From Billgrantia lactosivorans (lineage in GTDB: Bacteria; Pseudomonadota; Gammaproteobacteria; Pseudomonadales; Halomonadaceae): a stretch of DNA of 64,000 nucleotides. The DNA lies in NCBI RefSeq assembly GCF_003254665.1, contig NZ_QHGY01000003.1, positions 248,286 to 312,285 of the forward strand. The letters are read 5' to 3'. The notes under the pieces are model-generated. The model was not told the DNA's origin, ran no database searches, and saw nothing but the letters and a program-made list of their open reading frames with translations. Both the position numbers and the translations under genes were made by a program. Positions 35,708-45,888 of the stretch are shown here, one piece after another (within the stretch, counting starts at the first letter, position 1; the number at the start of each line of letters is the position of its first letter).

Positions 35708-36891
35708 TGCGGGGTCCTGATCAGATGAGGTGAGCCGAGCCGTGCGGCACGCAGTGCCTCGCCCATGGGCACCGGTGGCTTGCCTGAGACGATGCGCAGC
35801 TTGTCCAGGGCGGTGAGGCGCCCGGCGTAGAAGCGCTGTATCAGCGGTGCCGGCAGGCCGTAGAAGCGTTGCATGACCTGCCAGCGCCGCTCGGGGCGGC
35901 CGGCGAGGAACAGCATGCGGTTGAGCAGGCGGAAATAGCCCTGGCGCCGCCACTCTGCCAGCGCGAGCCGATGGATGGCGTCGAACAGGGCCGGTGCGCT
36001 CAGGTCGTCGAGGCCGGCGATGTGGTCCGCCAGGCGCACGGCATGGGGCAGCGAATAGCCGGTGGTGGGGTGGAACAGCCCCGCCCGCAGGCCGCTGCGT
36101 GGTTGCTGCTGGGCCTCGTGCCAGAAGGCCTCGATGTCGCCGGCCAGGGTGATCGGCAGCACGCCGCGCTCCTCGCGGATGACGGTGTCGACGGTCCAGC
36201 CATTGGCCTGCGCATAGGCGCTGATGTTGTCGCGCAGGCGCCGCGGCTCGACCCGGCCCTGTTCGACCTGGCCGGCGTCGACATAGTGCGTGTCCTCGAT
36301 CAGCAGGGTGTCGGCGGAAAAGGGCAGCACGTAGACGAAGCGGTAACCGTCGCCCTGGGCGACCGTGGCATCCATCAGGATGGGCGCCTCGAGCCCGTGG
36401 GGGCGGGCAAGCTGCAGTTCGCGGCCGAGAAAGGCCTGGTAGCCCAGCGCCAGGTGGGCGCTCGGCGCCACGCCGCGGCCGTCGATGACCGCGCCGGCGT
36501 GCAGGGTGCGGCCGTCGCTCAGCCGTACCTGGGTAGGGCCGAGCTTCGCCACCCGCGCCTTGACCCGCAGGGCATCGCCGAGCGAGGCGCGCAGCAGGGC
36601 GGCGAAGTCCTCCGAGAAGATGCTGGCGTAGCCGCTCGGCAGCATGCGCCGCCGCTGGGGGAAACGTACCTCGTGGCGCGGCCAGCGGCAGCCCACCAGC
36701 GGTTCGACCCAGGCCCACTGCGCGGGGCTGAGGTCATCGTCGTGGAACGACCAGGTATGGTTGCCCCCGGGCGAGGCCGCCTGCTCCAGCACCAGCAGGT
36801 CGAGCTCGGGGCGGGTCTGCTTGAGCCGCAGGGCAATCAGGCCGTTGGCCAGGCCGCCCCCCACCAGGATCAGGTCGTGGCGTGCACTCAT
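35704..36891 (-). CDS. crtY: Lycopene beta-cyclase
   Basis: 395 aa. Flavoprotein-like cyclase that turns lycopene into beta-carotene. Signatures: LILVGGGLANGLIALRL (dinucleotide site), GGNHTWSFHDDDLS and FPQRRRMLPSGYASI. Overlaps crtX (36888-36891) and crtI, typical of tightly coupled crt operons. Confidence 0.94.
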
Positions 36892-38174
36892 GCGGTGAAG
36901 GCCTCCTCGACGATGTCCGCCGCTCGGAGGCAGCCGCCGGCCGCCTCGACCTCGGCGCCGAGACGCGCCAGGGCGGGGGCGAAGGCGTTCCCCGCCAGCA
37001 GGGTGGCCAGCTTGGCGCGCAGCGAGCGACGGCCGTCGAGACGCGGCGAGGCGCGCAACCCCACGCCGGCATGCACGACGCGAGCGGCCACGCCGGGCTG
37101 GTCGAAGGCGAGCGGCAGCACCAGCATCGGCGTGCGGGTCGCCAGGGCGTCCATCACCGTGTTGAGTCCGCCATGGGTGATCACCGCATCGGCGCGGGAC
37201 AGTACCGCCCGCTGCGGGAAACTGGCCGCCACCTGGCTCGCGCCCGCGTGACGCAGCGTCTCCTCCTGGCGGCGGTCCAGGCCGCCGCAGTGCGCCACCA
37301 GCAGCTCGACGTCAAGCGGCTGGCAGGCCCGCACGATGCGTCGAAACAGCTCGAAGCGATGGCCCTGCAGCGTTCCCAGCGAGGCGAAGACCAGCGGGCG
37401 ACGGCGCGTTGCCTCCGGCTCCGGTGTCAACGCCCGGGGTTCCAGCGACCGGGGCTCCCACGTCTGGGGGTCGGCCGGGCGCAGCGGCCCGACATGGTGA
37501 AAATGCGCGGGCAGGCGACGCGGCAGCTCGAATCCTGCCACCGTCTGGCTGATCTGGGCACGTGGCGAGAGGCATTCGTGCAGGCCCTCCCGCGCGGCGA
37601 GGCCGAGCCGCCTGGCGTGCCGGGCCACGGTGCGCCGATGCTCGCGCATCAGCAGGTCGTAGACCCGCTCGCTGGCGCTGTAGCGCTGTACGTCGCGCCG
37701 CTGCCGGCCGTAGGCGAAGGGCATGACCGGCAGCGGCAGGCCCGCTTCGCGATTGACCGGCAGGGCGCAGGCCACGGAGACGAAGGGCCGCCCGCCGGCC
37801 TCGGCCACTAGGCCGCCGGCGGCCTCCATCTGGTCGCAGAGCAGGGCATCGATGCCGAGGGCATCGAGGGCCGAGGGCAGCTCACGGCACAGCATGTCGG
37901 TGGTGCGGCTCATGTCGGCGATCAGCCGGTGCAGCCCCAGCGGGCCGCCGGGGCGGGCCGCCAGGCGCAGGGTGCGTGCCAGCGAGCCGGGCGGATGGCT
38001 GGCGTGGCCCAGGGGGTGGAAGGCTAGCCGAGCTGAGTCGAGCCAGCGGGCGGCCTCCGGCTGGTGCAGGAAGGTGACGCGGTGGCCGCGCTCGGCCAGC
38101 GCTTCCGCCAGTGCCTGCAGGGCGCCAAAGTGGCTGGGCAAGGGCGGTGCGACGACACCGATATGGTGTGCCAT
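36888..38174 (-). CDS. crtX: Zeaxanthin glucosyltransferase
   Basis: 428 aa, GT1-type glycosyltransferase. N-terminal HIGVVAPPLPSHFGALQALAEALAERGH and C-terminal UDP-sugar site SLGTLQGHR ... ADAVITHGGLNTVMDAL. Adds glucose to the hydroxyl groups of zeaxanthin, giving a polar carotenoid. ATG 38174 chosen; it is 1 nt after the fni stop. A TTG further upstream is unlikely. Confidence 0.92.
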   Translation of the reverse strand: MAHHIGVVAPPLPSHFGALQALAEALAERGHRVTFLHQPEAARWLDSARLAFHPLGHASHPPGSLARTLRLAARPGGPLGLHRLIADMSRTTDMLCRELPSALDALGIDALLCDQMEAAGGLVAEAGGRPFVSVACALPVNREAGLPLPVMPFAYGRQRRDVQRYSASERVYDLLMREHRRTVARHARRLGLAAREGLHECLSPRAQISQTVAGFELPRRLPAHFHHVGPLRPADPQTWEPRSLEPRALTPEPEATRRRPLVFASLGTLQGHRFELFRRIVRACQPLDVELLVAHCGGLDRRQEETLRHAGASQVAASFPQRAVLSRADAVITHGGLNTVMDALATRTPMLVLPLAFDQPGVAARVVHAGVGLRASPRLDGRRSLRAKLATLLAGNAFAPALARLGAEVEAAGGCLRAADIVEEAFTA

Positions 38175-38175
38175 G

Positions 38176-39222
38176 TCAGGCCGGCGCTGCGTCAAGCGGT
38201 GACAGCGGGGCGTGGCGTAGCTCGGCCAGGTTAGCGCTGCCGGTGCAGAAGCAGGCGATGCGCAGCTGCTCGATGACGACCTGGAAGTGCTCGACCACGG
38301 CTTCGGTCGACTGCGTGGCGCTGTGCAGTACCGCGGCCGCCTGCGCCACCAGGTCGGCCCCCAGGCGGATCGCCTTGGCGACCTCGACGCCGTTGCGGAT
38401 GCCGCCCGAGGCGATCAGCGGCGTATCCGGCAGCGCCCGGCGCACGCTCACCAGCGCCTCGGCCGTGGGAATGCCCCAGTCGGCGAAGGCCATTGCCACC
38501 CGGCGTGCGCTCTCGCTGCTGGCGCGCTCGCCTTCCACCCTGGCCCAACTGGTGCCGCCGGCGCCCGCCACGTCGATGGCCGCCACGCCGGCCGCCAGCA
38601 GGGATTGCGCCACCGGCGCCGAGATGCCGGCGCCCACCTCCTTCGCCACTACCGGCACGCCGAGTGCCCCGGCCAGCCTTTCAATGGCCTGCAGCACGCC
38701 GCGCCAGTCGCGGTCGCCACCGGCCTGCACGGCCTCCTGCAGCGGATTGAGATGCACGATCATCGCATCGGCACCGATCATCTCCACGGCGCGCCTGGCC
38801 CAGTCGATCCCCTGGGGCTCGAGCAGTTGCGATGCGCCGATGTTGCCGAGCAGCGGGATGCTGGGGGCGATGCGCCGCAGCTCGCGCGTCAGGCCATGGT
38901 CGGCGCCGGACTGCAGGGCGACACGCTGCGAACCCACGCCCAGGGCGATCCCCAGGGCTTCGGCCGCCTCCGCGAGGTGATGGTTGATCGCTGCCGCCCG
39001 GGTGGCGCCGCCGGTCATGGAGCTGATCAACAGCGGGGCGCGTAGCGGTTTGCCGAACCAGGTCGTGCCGAGATCGATGGCATCCAGGTCGATTTCCGGC
39101 AGGGCGCAGTGGCGGAAGCGATAGCGCGACAGGCCGGTCGTGACGGGAGCAGCGCCCGGCTCCATGCCCAGCACGATGTTCAGGTGATCGTTCTTGCGGT
39201 GGACCAGGTCATCTTCGGCCAT
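38176..39222 (-). CDS. fni: Type 2 isopentenyl-diphosphate isomerase
   Basis: 348 aa, FMN-dependent. Interconverts IPP and DMAPP to feed GGPP synthesis. Visible: [66 protein letters not shown] and [14 protein letters not shown]. Start ATG 39222 follows GGGAGG. First gene of the crt operon; its promoter is at 39278-39307. It occupies the position of idi in Pantoea clusters. Confidence 0.95.
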   Translation of the reverse strand: MAEDDLVHRKNDHLNIVLGMEPGAAPVTTGLSRYRFRHCALPEIDLDAIDLGTTWFGKPLRAPLLISSMTGGATRAAAINHHLAEAAEALGIALGVGSQRVALQSGADHGLTRELRRIAPSIPLLGNIGASQLLEPQGIDWARRAVEMIGADAMIVHLNPLQEAVQAGGDRDWRGVLQAIERLAGALGVPVVAKEVGAGISAPVAQSLLAAGVAAIDVAGAGGTSWARVEGERASSESARRVAMAFADWGIPTAEALVSVRRALPDTPLIASGGIRNGVEVAKAIRLGADLVAQAAAVLHSATQSTEAVVEHFQVVIEQLRIACFCTGSANLAELRHAPLSPLDAAPA

Positions 39223-39276
39223 GAGAAGCCTCCCGGGAGGGCGAAGTGCCGAGCCGGAGCGACGGCTCGAGGCACG

Positions 39277-39307
39277 GACTATAGTACTAGCATATAGTCC
39301 TTGTGAA
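39277..39307 (-). promoter_or_regulatory. Promoter and operator-like repeat of the fni-crt operon
   Basis: Minus strand: TTCACA (39307-39302), 18-bp spacer, TATAGT (39283-39278). The inverted repeat GACTATA-9 nt-TATAGTC (39277-39299) covers the -10 region, as expected for a repressor site. A further TAGTC copy is at 39325-39329. The region also separates fni from divergent crtE, so one regulator may serve both. Confidence 0.6.
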
Positions 39308-39413
39308 ACCCTTGTATAAGATTCTAGTCTAATAGCGCTACGCGTCAACCAGCCGTATTCACGCCCTTGGCCTGTAGCTCGTCCCTGGCTGGCGCCTGAA
39401 GGAGAGAAGCGCG

Positions 39414-40322
39414 ATGAACCTACCCGTGCCACGAATCGACGGCCTTTCCCACGAGCCTGATGAGTTCGACGCGCTTCGAGATCGCCTTGTCGGGCGGCTC
39501 GAGGCGCTGCTGCCCACGGCCGAGGGCGAAGAGGATCCGGTGGGGCTCGCCATGCGGGCGTGCCTGCTCTCGCCGGGAAAGCGCATCCGGCCCATGCTGC
39601 TGGTGCTGGCCGGGCAGGGCCTGGGCGGCGATTCCGCGGCGCTGCTTGACCTGGGATGCGCCACGGAAATGGTCCATGGCGCTTCGCTGATCCTCGACGA
39701 CCTGCCCTGCATGGACGACGCCCAGCTACGCCGCGGCCAGCCGACCATCCACCGCCAGTTCGGCGAGGATGTGGCGGTGCTTGCCGCCGTGGCGCTGCTG
39801 ACCGAAGCCTTTCGCCTGGTGGCCTCGACACCCGGCGTACCGGCCGAGGCGCGTGCGCAGCTGGTCGGCAGGCTGGCCGAGGCGACAGGCATGCGGGGCC
39901 TGGTGAAGGGGCAGTATCGTGACCTGCACGCCGGCGCCCGCGGGGATTCGGCGCAGGCCGTGGCGACCACCAATGCGCTCAAGACGGGGGCGCTGTTCGA
40001 AGCCGCCATGCACATGGCGGCTGTCGTCGGCGAGGCGGACGAGCTCGCCGCTGCCGAGCTGGGCCGCTTCGCCCAGGCATTGGGCCAGGCCTTTCAGCAC
40101 TACGACGATCTCATCGACGAGAGCGGCGGCGCTGGCAAGGATGCGGGGCAGGATCGAGACAAGACGACGTTGATCGCCCTGCTCGGGGCGGAGACGGTGC
40201 GGCGGCAACTAGGCAGCCAGCTGGAGCAGGCCGAGCGGCATCTGGCGGCGGTCTTCCGGCCCGAGCAGCCGATACGCCGCTACGTTCAGGCGCTTTCCGC
40301 CTGGCTCATGAGCGCCACCTGA
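39414..40322 (+). CDS. crtE: Geranylgeranyl diphosphate synthase
   Basis: 302 aa. Prenyltransferase with both aspartate-rich motifs: DDLPCMDD (95-102) and DDLIDE (231-236); also [10 protein letters not shown] near the N-terminus. Supplies GGPP to crtB. Divergent from fni with 191 nt between, unlike Pantoea where crtE runs in the same direction. Converges on recC with 9 nt between stops. Confidence 0.92.
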   Translation: MNLPVPRIDGLSHEPDEFDALRDRLVGRLEALLPTAEGEEDPVGLAMRACLLSPGKRIRPMLLVLAGQGLGGDSAALLDLGCATEMVHGASLILDDLPCMDDAQLRRGQPTIHRQFGEDVAVLAAVALLTEAFRLVASTPGVPAEARAQLVGRLAEATGMRGLVKGQYRDLHAGARGDSAQAVATTNALKTGALFEAAMHMAAVVGEADELAAAELGRFAQALGQAFQHYDDLIDESGGAGKDAGQDRDKTTLIALLGAETVRRQLGSQLEQAERHLAAVFRPEQPIRRYVQALSAWLMSAT

Positions 40323-40331
40323 TGGAGCGGG

Positions 40332-43300
40332 TCACGCGCTTTGCCCTTTCACCGCTTGATGCACCGGGGCGAGCAGCCGCTCGGTGAGTTCGGCGAAGCC
40401 GAGCCTGTCCCGGCGGGCATCAAAGAGCGCGGTGAAGCTCGGCCAGCGGTGGGCGAGGTAGGCGTTGCGACCCGCCTCGCCGGCATTGAAGGCGTCGCCA
40501 TCGTAGGCGCTGGCGGCGGCGTGCCAGGCGTCGCTGTCGCGCTCGCTGTCGGGCGTTCCCAGCTTGCTCAGCCACACGAAGGCGGTGTCGCAGGCCAGCG
40601 GCAACGGCATCCGCATGCCGGCCTGCCAGGCACGGACGATCTCGCGCAGCTGCATCCGGGCGGCTTCCGGGTCGAGGGGCGGCAGGGTGACGTGGCCGGC
40701 CTTGGAGAGCAGGCGCGTGGTCATGGGCCTGTCGTTCAGGTGGCCGGCCAGGTGCGCGACCCAGTGGCGCAGGATGTGCGACCAGCGGTACTTGCCCTTC
40801 TTGACCAGGCTGCTGCTGGCGAGCACTAGGCGGCAGCGCTCGCCCGATTCACTCTCGCGCAGCTCGTCGAGCCAGTCTTCGATGGACGGGGCGCCGGGCA
40901 CGTCGAGCAGCACCGGCTCGGGCTCCTCGATGGCGCGGGGCCAGGCTTCCAGGGCTTCCTCGTAGGCCTCGAACAGCGCCTCCATCGGTTCGCTGAGCTG
41001 TGCGCGCATGCGCTCGCCGAAGGCACCCATGGCCAGTACGCCTTGGCCCTGCAACCGGTCCAGGGTGTCGAGCAGTACTGGCTGGCGCTCACGGCCTTCG
41101 TCCACGGCGCGGCGCTGCTCGCGGATCAGCAGGTCCTGCAGCTGCCAGTTGGCGAGGCCGTCCAGGTCGAAGGGTTCGTGATCGAGGCTGACGATGTCCT
41201 CGCGCTCCAGGAAGACCTTGAGCCGGGTGGTGAAGAAGGCGCGGGCCGGGTCGCGCAGGAAATTGCCCAGTTGCGCCAGCGTCAGCGGGGAATCCTGCGT
41301 GAATTCCTCGAGCTCGGGAGGCGCCGCTGGCGGGGGCGCTTCACCATGCACCTCGCGCCACTCGTGGGCGAAGGTGAACAGCCGCTGGGCGGCGACGCTG
41401 CGCTCGGCCTGCTGCGCCGTGGTGGGAAAGTAGGTGCGGCTGAACGGCTGCAGCGGGTGCTCGGTGGTAAGGGCGTCGAGCAGGTCGCTGCCATCGCTTG
41501 TGCGCCAGCCGGCCTGGAGATGATCGCGCAGCTGGCCGACCAGCACCGAGGGCGGCTTTTCGCTGTTGTCGACGATGCTGCGGCCCACCCAGCTCACGTA
41601 GAGCTGCTCGCGGGCGGAGAGCAGCGCCTCGAGGAACAGGTAGCGGTCGTCCTCGCGGCGCGAGCGGTCGCCGGGGCGGTAGTCCCCGTTCATCAGGTCG
41701 AAGTCCATCGGCGGCTGGCTGCGCGGATAGTCGCCGTCGTTCATGCCCAGCAGGCACACCCGCTTGAAGGGAATGGCGCGCATCGGCATCAGGGTGGCGA
41801 AGTTCACCGCCCCGGCCAGGAAGCGCTGCGACAGGCTCGGCTCGTCGACCTGGGCCAGCCAGTGCTCGCGCACCACCGAGAGCGGCAGGTCGCGGGCAAG
41901 CCCGGCCTCCTCGGCGCTCTCCTGCCACGCCTGCAGCGCCTGTTCGAGCTGGGCCAGCATCAGGCTGTCTTCCGGTGCTTCCGCCAGAAAGCTCGCCTCC
42001 AGCAGGGTGCGCAGGCGTGCTACCCAGCCGGTCACGTCGGTGGGCTCGCGCAGGCGGCGCCACTGTTGCTCCAGGGTATCCAGCAGCGCGGCCAGCGGGC
42101 CGGCCAGCGCCGCCTCCAGCCCGCCGATGTCGTCGAAGGGTTCGATGCCCTGCCACGGGCCGCTGGCGGCCTCGCCCACGGCATAGCCGAGCAGCAGACG
42201 GCGCAGGCCGAAGGCCCAGGTGTTCTGCTCCATGCCGGCGGGCAGGTCGAGGCTGCCGCGCTGGCCGGCGTCGAGCCCCCAGCGGATGCCGGCGCCCTCG
42301 ATCCAGCGGCGCAGGGTGGGCACGTCCTGCTCGTCGATGCCGAAGCGCGCGCGCAGGGCGGGCACGTCGAGCAGGTCGAGCAGGTCGCTCACCGAGAGTC
42401 GCAGCTCCGGCAGGCGCAGCAGTTTCTCCAGCGCGATCAGCAGCGGCAGGCGGTGGCGGCTGCCCTGGTCGGAGAGGGTGAAGGGGATATGGCGCGGGTC
42501 GTCGCGCTCCAGTTGTCCGAAGACCGCCTGAATGTGCGGGGCATAGTGGTCGATATCCGGCACCATCACGATCACGTCGCGGGGCTTGAGAGTCGGGTCG
42601 GCGCTGAAGGCGGCGAGCAGCTGGTCGTGGAGGATCTCGACCTCGCGCTGGGGGCTGTGGGCGGCGTGGAAGACGAGGGAGTCGTCGCGGCTCGGGTCCA
42701 CCGCCGGCCAGGTGTCGCGGGTCTCGTGCAGCGGGCGCAGCTCGCGGATGTCGTCCTGCAACTGCTGCAGCAGCCGGCCGTCGCCTTCGCGCACGAAGGG
42801 CTCGAACAGGTCGATGCGCAGCGAGTCGGCCTTGAACAGGGACTCGTACTGCTGGGCGTCGTCGTGCTCGTCGAGCAGGCGCAGGTAGTCGCGGCCCTGC
42901 TTGCCCCAGGCGGCGAGCAGCGGCTGGGCGTGCAGGTGCAAGGCGCTCTCGCCTTCCCCATCGCCGAGCACGTCGAGCCGCTCCGGCATGCCTGCCTTGC
43001 GTCGCTGGCGGTAGCGCCGGGCACGGAGCAGGTCCTTGTGCTCGATGATGTCGGCCCAGTAGTGCTGGCAGGGGTTGTGCACGCACAGCACCACCTGGCA
43101 GCAGCGGGCGATGGCGGCCAGCGCCTCCAGCGCCTGCTGCGGCAGCGAGGAGATGCCGAACACCATCACCCGGCGGGGCAGGCCCGGGGGGCACTCGTTG
43201 CTGCGAAGCTCGCGGGCGGCGGCGAGAAAACGCCGGTGCACCATGGCGCGGCTGGAGGCCACGCCGTCGTCGCCCACGTCCTCGGCAACGCTGTTCACCA

Positions 43301-43910
43301 CGGCCCGCCACAGGGCGGGCTGCCAGCGCTGGGTGTCGTCGATGGGACGGGCCTCGCCGCGGGCGGAGATCAGCACGTCCTCGCCGCGGGACCAGGCCTC
43401 GAGCCAGTCGGCGCGGTACACCTGGTACTGGTCGAGCAGGTCGGCCAGGCGCTCGGCGAGCTGGTGATGCTTGCGCAGGTCGCTGTCGCCCTCGAGGAAG
43501 CGGCGCAGCGGGGCGAACTCGTCGCGCGGCATCCGCTCCGGCAGCAGGCGCAGCAGGCGCCACAGCAGGCGCGACTTGTCGAAGGGCGAGGTGGCCGGCA
43601 CCGCATTGGGGTCGCCTTCCACGTGGTTGAGCACCGCGCGGTAGGCCTGCCACAGGAAGCGCGCCGGCAGGGTGACGTCCAGCGCGGCGGCGATGCCGCT
43701 GCCGCCGTCGGCCTCGTCGGCGGCCAGCGCCAGCTTCATCCACTGGCCGATGCCGTTGCTCTGCACCAGGATCGTCTCGTTCTCCAGCGGCGCCAGCGGG
43801 TGGCGCTTCATCCACTCCACCGCCACGCCGCGCAGGTCCTCCAGGCGATTGCCGTGAACGACCATGAAGCCGGGGGTGAGGGCATTCTCCTGGGGGGCGG
43901 CGAACGGCAT
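40332..43910 (-). CDS. recC: Exodeoxyribonuclease V gamma chain RecC
   Basis: 1192 aa. Chi-recognising subunit of RecBCD. N-terminal GFMVVHGNRLEDLRGVAVEW, ETILVQSNGIGQWMKL and the central RVCLLGMNDGDYPRSQPPMDFDLM are characteristic. ATG 43910 has AGGA upstream; a TTG 18 nt earlier is a poor start. Same orientation as recB and recD but separated from them by the carotenoid cluster, so it is transcribed from its own promoter region. Confidence 0.95.
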   Translation of the reverse strand: MPFAAPQENALTPGFMVVHGNRLEDLRGVAVEWMKRHPLAPLENETILVQSNGIGQWMKLALAADEADGGSGIAAALDVTLPARFLWQAYRAVLNHVEGDPNAVPATSPFDKSRLLWRLLRLLPERMPRDEFAPLRRFLEGDSDLRKHHQLAERLADLLDQYQVYRADWLEAWSRGEDVLISARGEARPIDDTQRWQPALWRAVVNSVAEDVGDDGVASSRAMVHRRFLAAARELRSNECPPGLPRRVMVFGISSLPQQALEALAAIARCCQVVLCVHNPCQHYWADIIEHKDLLRARRYRQRRKAGMPERLDVLGDGEGESALHLHAQPLLAAWGKQGRDYLRLLDEHDDAQQYESLFKADSLRIDLFEPFVREGDGRLLQQLQDDIRELRPLHETRDTWPAVDPSRDDSLVFHAAHSPQREVEILHDQLLAAFSADPTLKPRDVIVMVPDIDHYAPHIQAVFGQLERDDPRHIPFTLSDQGSRHRLPLLIALEKLLRLPELRLSVSDLLDLLDVPALRARFGIDEQDVPTLRRWIEGAGIRWGLDAGQRGSLDLPAGMEQNTWAFGLRRLLLGYAVGEAASGPWQGIEPFDDIGGLEAALAGPLAALLDTLEQQWRRLREPTDVTGWVARLRTLLEASFLAEAPEDSLMLAQLEQALQAWQESAEEAGLARDLPLSVVREHWLAQVDEPSLSQRFLAGAVNFATLMPMRAIPFKRVCLLGMNDGDYPRSQPPMDFDLMNGDYRPGDRSRREDDRYLFLEALLSAREQLYVSWVGRSIVDNSEKPPSVLVGQLRDHLQAGWRTSDGSDLLDALTTEHPLQPFSRTYFPTTAQQAERSVAAQRLFTFAHEWREVHGEAPPPAAPPELEEFTQDSPLTLAQLGNFLRDPARAFFTTRLKVFLEREDIVSLDHEPFDLDGLANWQLQDLLIREQRRAVDEGRERQPVLLDTLDRLQGQGVLAMGAFGERMRAQLSEPMEALFEAYEEALEAWPRAIEEPEPVLLDVPGAPSIEDWLDELRESESGERCRLVLASSSLVKKGKYRWSHILRHWVAHLAGHLNDRPMTTRLLSKAGHVTLPPLDPEAARMQLREIVRAWQAGMRMPLPLACDTAFVWLSKLGTPDSERDSDAWHAAASAYDGDAFNAGEAGRNAYLAHRWPSFTALFDARRDRLGFAELTERLLAPVHQAVKGQSA

Positions 43911-43935
43911 GGCGGGTCCTTGCTGCAAACTTAAA

Positions 43936-43972
43936 TACAGTTTTGCAGTTTTACAGGTTTACGCTTTTACAG
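43936..43972. promoter_or_regulatory. AT-rich repeats in the recC / 5'-nucleotidase divergent region
   Basis: TTTTACAG occurs at 43949-43956 and 43965-43972 with the same spacing as two helical-turn steps (16 bp), preceded by TACAG (43936-43940) and TTGCAG (43943-43948). The stretch is far richer in A/T than the flanks. Likely promoter or regulator-binding region. Confidence 0.45.
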
Positions 43973-44080
43973 TCATGCGCTTCCAAGCCGAGACGCCTAT
44001 ACGGATAGGCGCTTGTCTGGCCGAAAACTCTGAGGCATGGTCTGGAGATCGTGCGTTGCACTTCTTCATCAAGGACGGCC

Positions 44081-45073
44081 ATGGCCTATGACCTCAGCGA
44101 ACGCCTGGTAATCGGGCTGGCATCCAGCGCCCTGTTCGATCTGGCCGAGTCCGACCGGGTCTTCCGCGAGCAGGGGGAGGCGTCCTATCGCATTTACCAG
44201 CGCGAAAACGAAAACACGCCACTCGGCACCGGCGTTGCTTTTCCCTTCATCAAGCGCCTGCTGTCATTGAACGAGCTGAGCCCGGACAATCCGCCCATCG
44301 AGGTGGTGCTGCTATCGCGCAACGATCCGGAAACCGGTCTGCGCGTCATGAAATCGATCGAGCACCATGAGCTGGGCATCACGCGGGCGATCTTCCTGCA
44401 GGGTCGCTATCCCCACCGCTTCATTCCGGCTTTGAATATCAGCCTCTTTCTGTCGGCCAATCGCCAGGATGTCGATCAGGCAATACTGGCGGGGCACCCG
44501 GCGGGGCAGGTGCTGTCGTCAGGCGATCTCGATCTGACCGACGAAGAGGAGCTGCGCATCGCCTTCGACTTCGATGGCGTGCTGGTCACCGACGAGTCCG
44601 AAACCATCTACCAGCAGCAGGGGATCGAGGCGTTTCGCGAATACGAACGGGCCAATGCCCAGGTGCCTTCCGAGGCGGGTTTGCTTGCCGTTTTCCTGCG
44701 CAAGCTGGCCCATATCCAGATGCTCGAGAAGCAGCGCGAAGAGGATACGCAGGGCGCCTATCGTCCCAAAGTTAGAGTTTCAATAGTGACGGCCCGCAAT
44801 GCGCCGGCCCATGAGCGGGTCATCCATACCATGCGCAGTTGGGGTGTGACGGTCAACGAGGCCTATTTCCTCGGCGGCATCGCCAAGGAGCATGTCCTCG
44901 GCATCATCAAGCCGCATATTTTCTTCGACGATCAGGCGTCTCACCTTTCGGCCACTAGCGATATTCTGCCCTCAGTGCATGTACCGTTCGGGCAGCTAAA
45001 CCAGGGAGTGGGTGCCAATCCTGGAGTCGCCACTCGGCCTGGCCATTCATCGCTGGAAGAGGATCATACATGA
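44081..45073 (+). CDS. Cytosolic 5'-nucleotidase family protein
   Basis: About 330 aa, matching the bacterial 5'-nucleotidase family (PF06189-like, related to cN-I). HAD-type motif AFDFDGVLVTDESE, then KVRVSIVTARNAPAHERVIHTMRSWGV and the final FFDDQASHL. Removes phosphate from nucleoside monophosphates. ATG 44081 follows AAGGA. Its stop overlaps the flavin reductase start (ATGA 45070-45073). Confidence 0.87.
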   Translation: MAYDLSERLVIGLASSALFDLAESDRVFREQGEASYRIYQRENENTPLGTGVAFPFIKRLLSLNELSPDNPPIEVVLLSRNDPETGLRVMKSIEHHELGITRAIFLQGRYPHRFIPALNISLFLSANRQDVDQAILAGHPAGQVLSSGDLDLTDEEELRIAFDFDGVLVTDESETIYQQQGIEAFREYERANAQVPSEAGLLAVFLRKLAHIQMLEKQREEDTQGAYRPKVRVSIVTARNAPAHERVIHTMRSWGVTVNEAYFLGGIAKEHVLGIIKPHIFFDDQASHLSATSDILPSVHVPFGQLNQGVGANPGVATRPGHSSLEEDHT

Positions 45074-45684
45074 GCGACTATCTGCTGGAAGAGTTACCGC
45101 TGAGCAATGGGGCCATCTATCGCCTGTTCTGCGGGACGATCTGCCCGCGCCCCATCGCCTGGGTGTCGACGCACGATCGCGACGGCAACACCAACCTGGC
45201 GCCGTTCTCCTTCTTCAACGTGGTGAGTGTGGCGCCGCCGGTGCTGGGTTTCTCGCCGCTGCTCAATGGCGAAGGGCAGCCCAAGGACACCATCCGCAAC
45301 CTGGAGCAGGTACCGGAGTGCGTGGTGCACATCAGCGGCGAGGCGCTGGTCAATGAACTGAATGCCACCAGTGCCAGCTTGCCGGCGGGAGAGGACGAGT
45401 TCGCCCTGGCCGGCCTGGAGAAGGTCGCCATGCCGGGGCTGTCGGTGCCGCGGGTGGCGGCGGCGCCGGTGGCCTTCGGCTGCCGGCTGCGCGAGATCAT
45501 GCGCTTCGGCGACCGGCCCATGGCGGGCTGCCTGGTGCTGGCCGAGGTCGTGTCGATCCACATCGACGACGCGGTCTGGAACGGCCGTCACGTGAGCGTC
45601 GAGGCGCTCAAGCCCATCGGGCGCATGGCGGGCAGCGACTACGCTCGCACCAGCGACCTGTTCGGGCTGGAACGGCCCGCCTGA
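45070..45684 (+). CDS. Flavin reductase-like FMN-binding protein
   Basis: 204 aa. RLFCGTICPRPIAWVSTHDRDGNTNLAPFSFFNVVSVAPPVLGFS is the flavin-reductase domain opening, followed by NELNATSASLPAGEDEF, which is typical of the DIM6/NTAB branch. Probably binds FMN. Coupled to the 5'-nucleotidase gene by a 4-nt overlap; a metabolic link is not obvious. Confidence 0.85.
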   Translation: MSDYLLEELPLSNGAIYRLFCGTICPRPIAWVSTHDRDGNTNLAPFSFFNVVSVAPPVLGFSPLLNGEGQPKDTIRNLEQVPECVVHISGEALVNELNATSASLPAGEDEFALAGLEKVAMPGLSVPRVAAAPVAFGCRLREIMRFGDRPMAGCLVLAEVVSIHIDDAVWNGRHVSVEALKPIGRMAGSDYARTSDLFGLERPA

Positions 45685-45888
45685 GGCAACGCGCTGGGGT
45701 GAGAGATAATCTCTCCTTCGATGTATTAACGGCTATCCTGCTGAAAGTGGCATCACGGAACGGCGGTGCCTTCTCTTGTCACTTCTGCAGGCCGATTGCC
45801 GGCACCGGTCTCTACACGCTTGACGATGCAGGAACGCATCCCGTGGCGCCTCGGCAGGGGAGGTCACGGTCACGACGAAAGGGAATTC

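Noticed and set aside
41043..43934. Long plus-strand open frame opposite recC
   Set aside because: Antisense shadow of recC produced by GC-rich third positions; no domain, no ribosome site.
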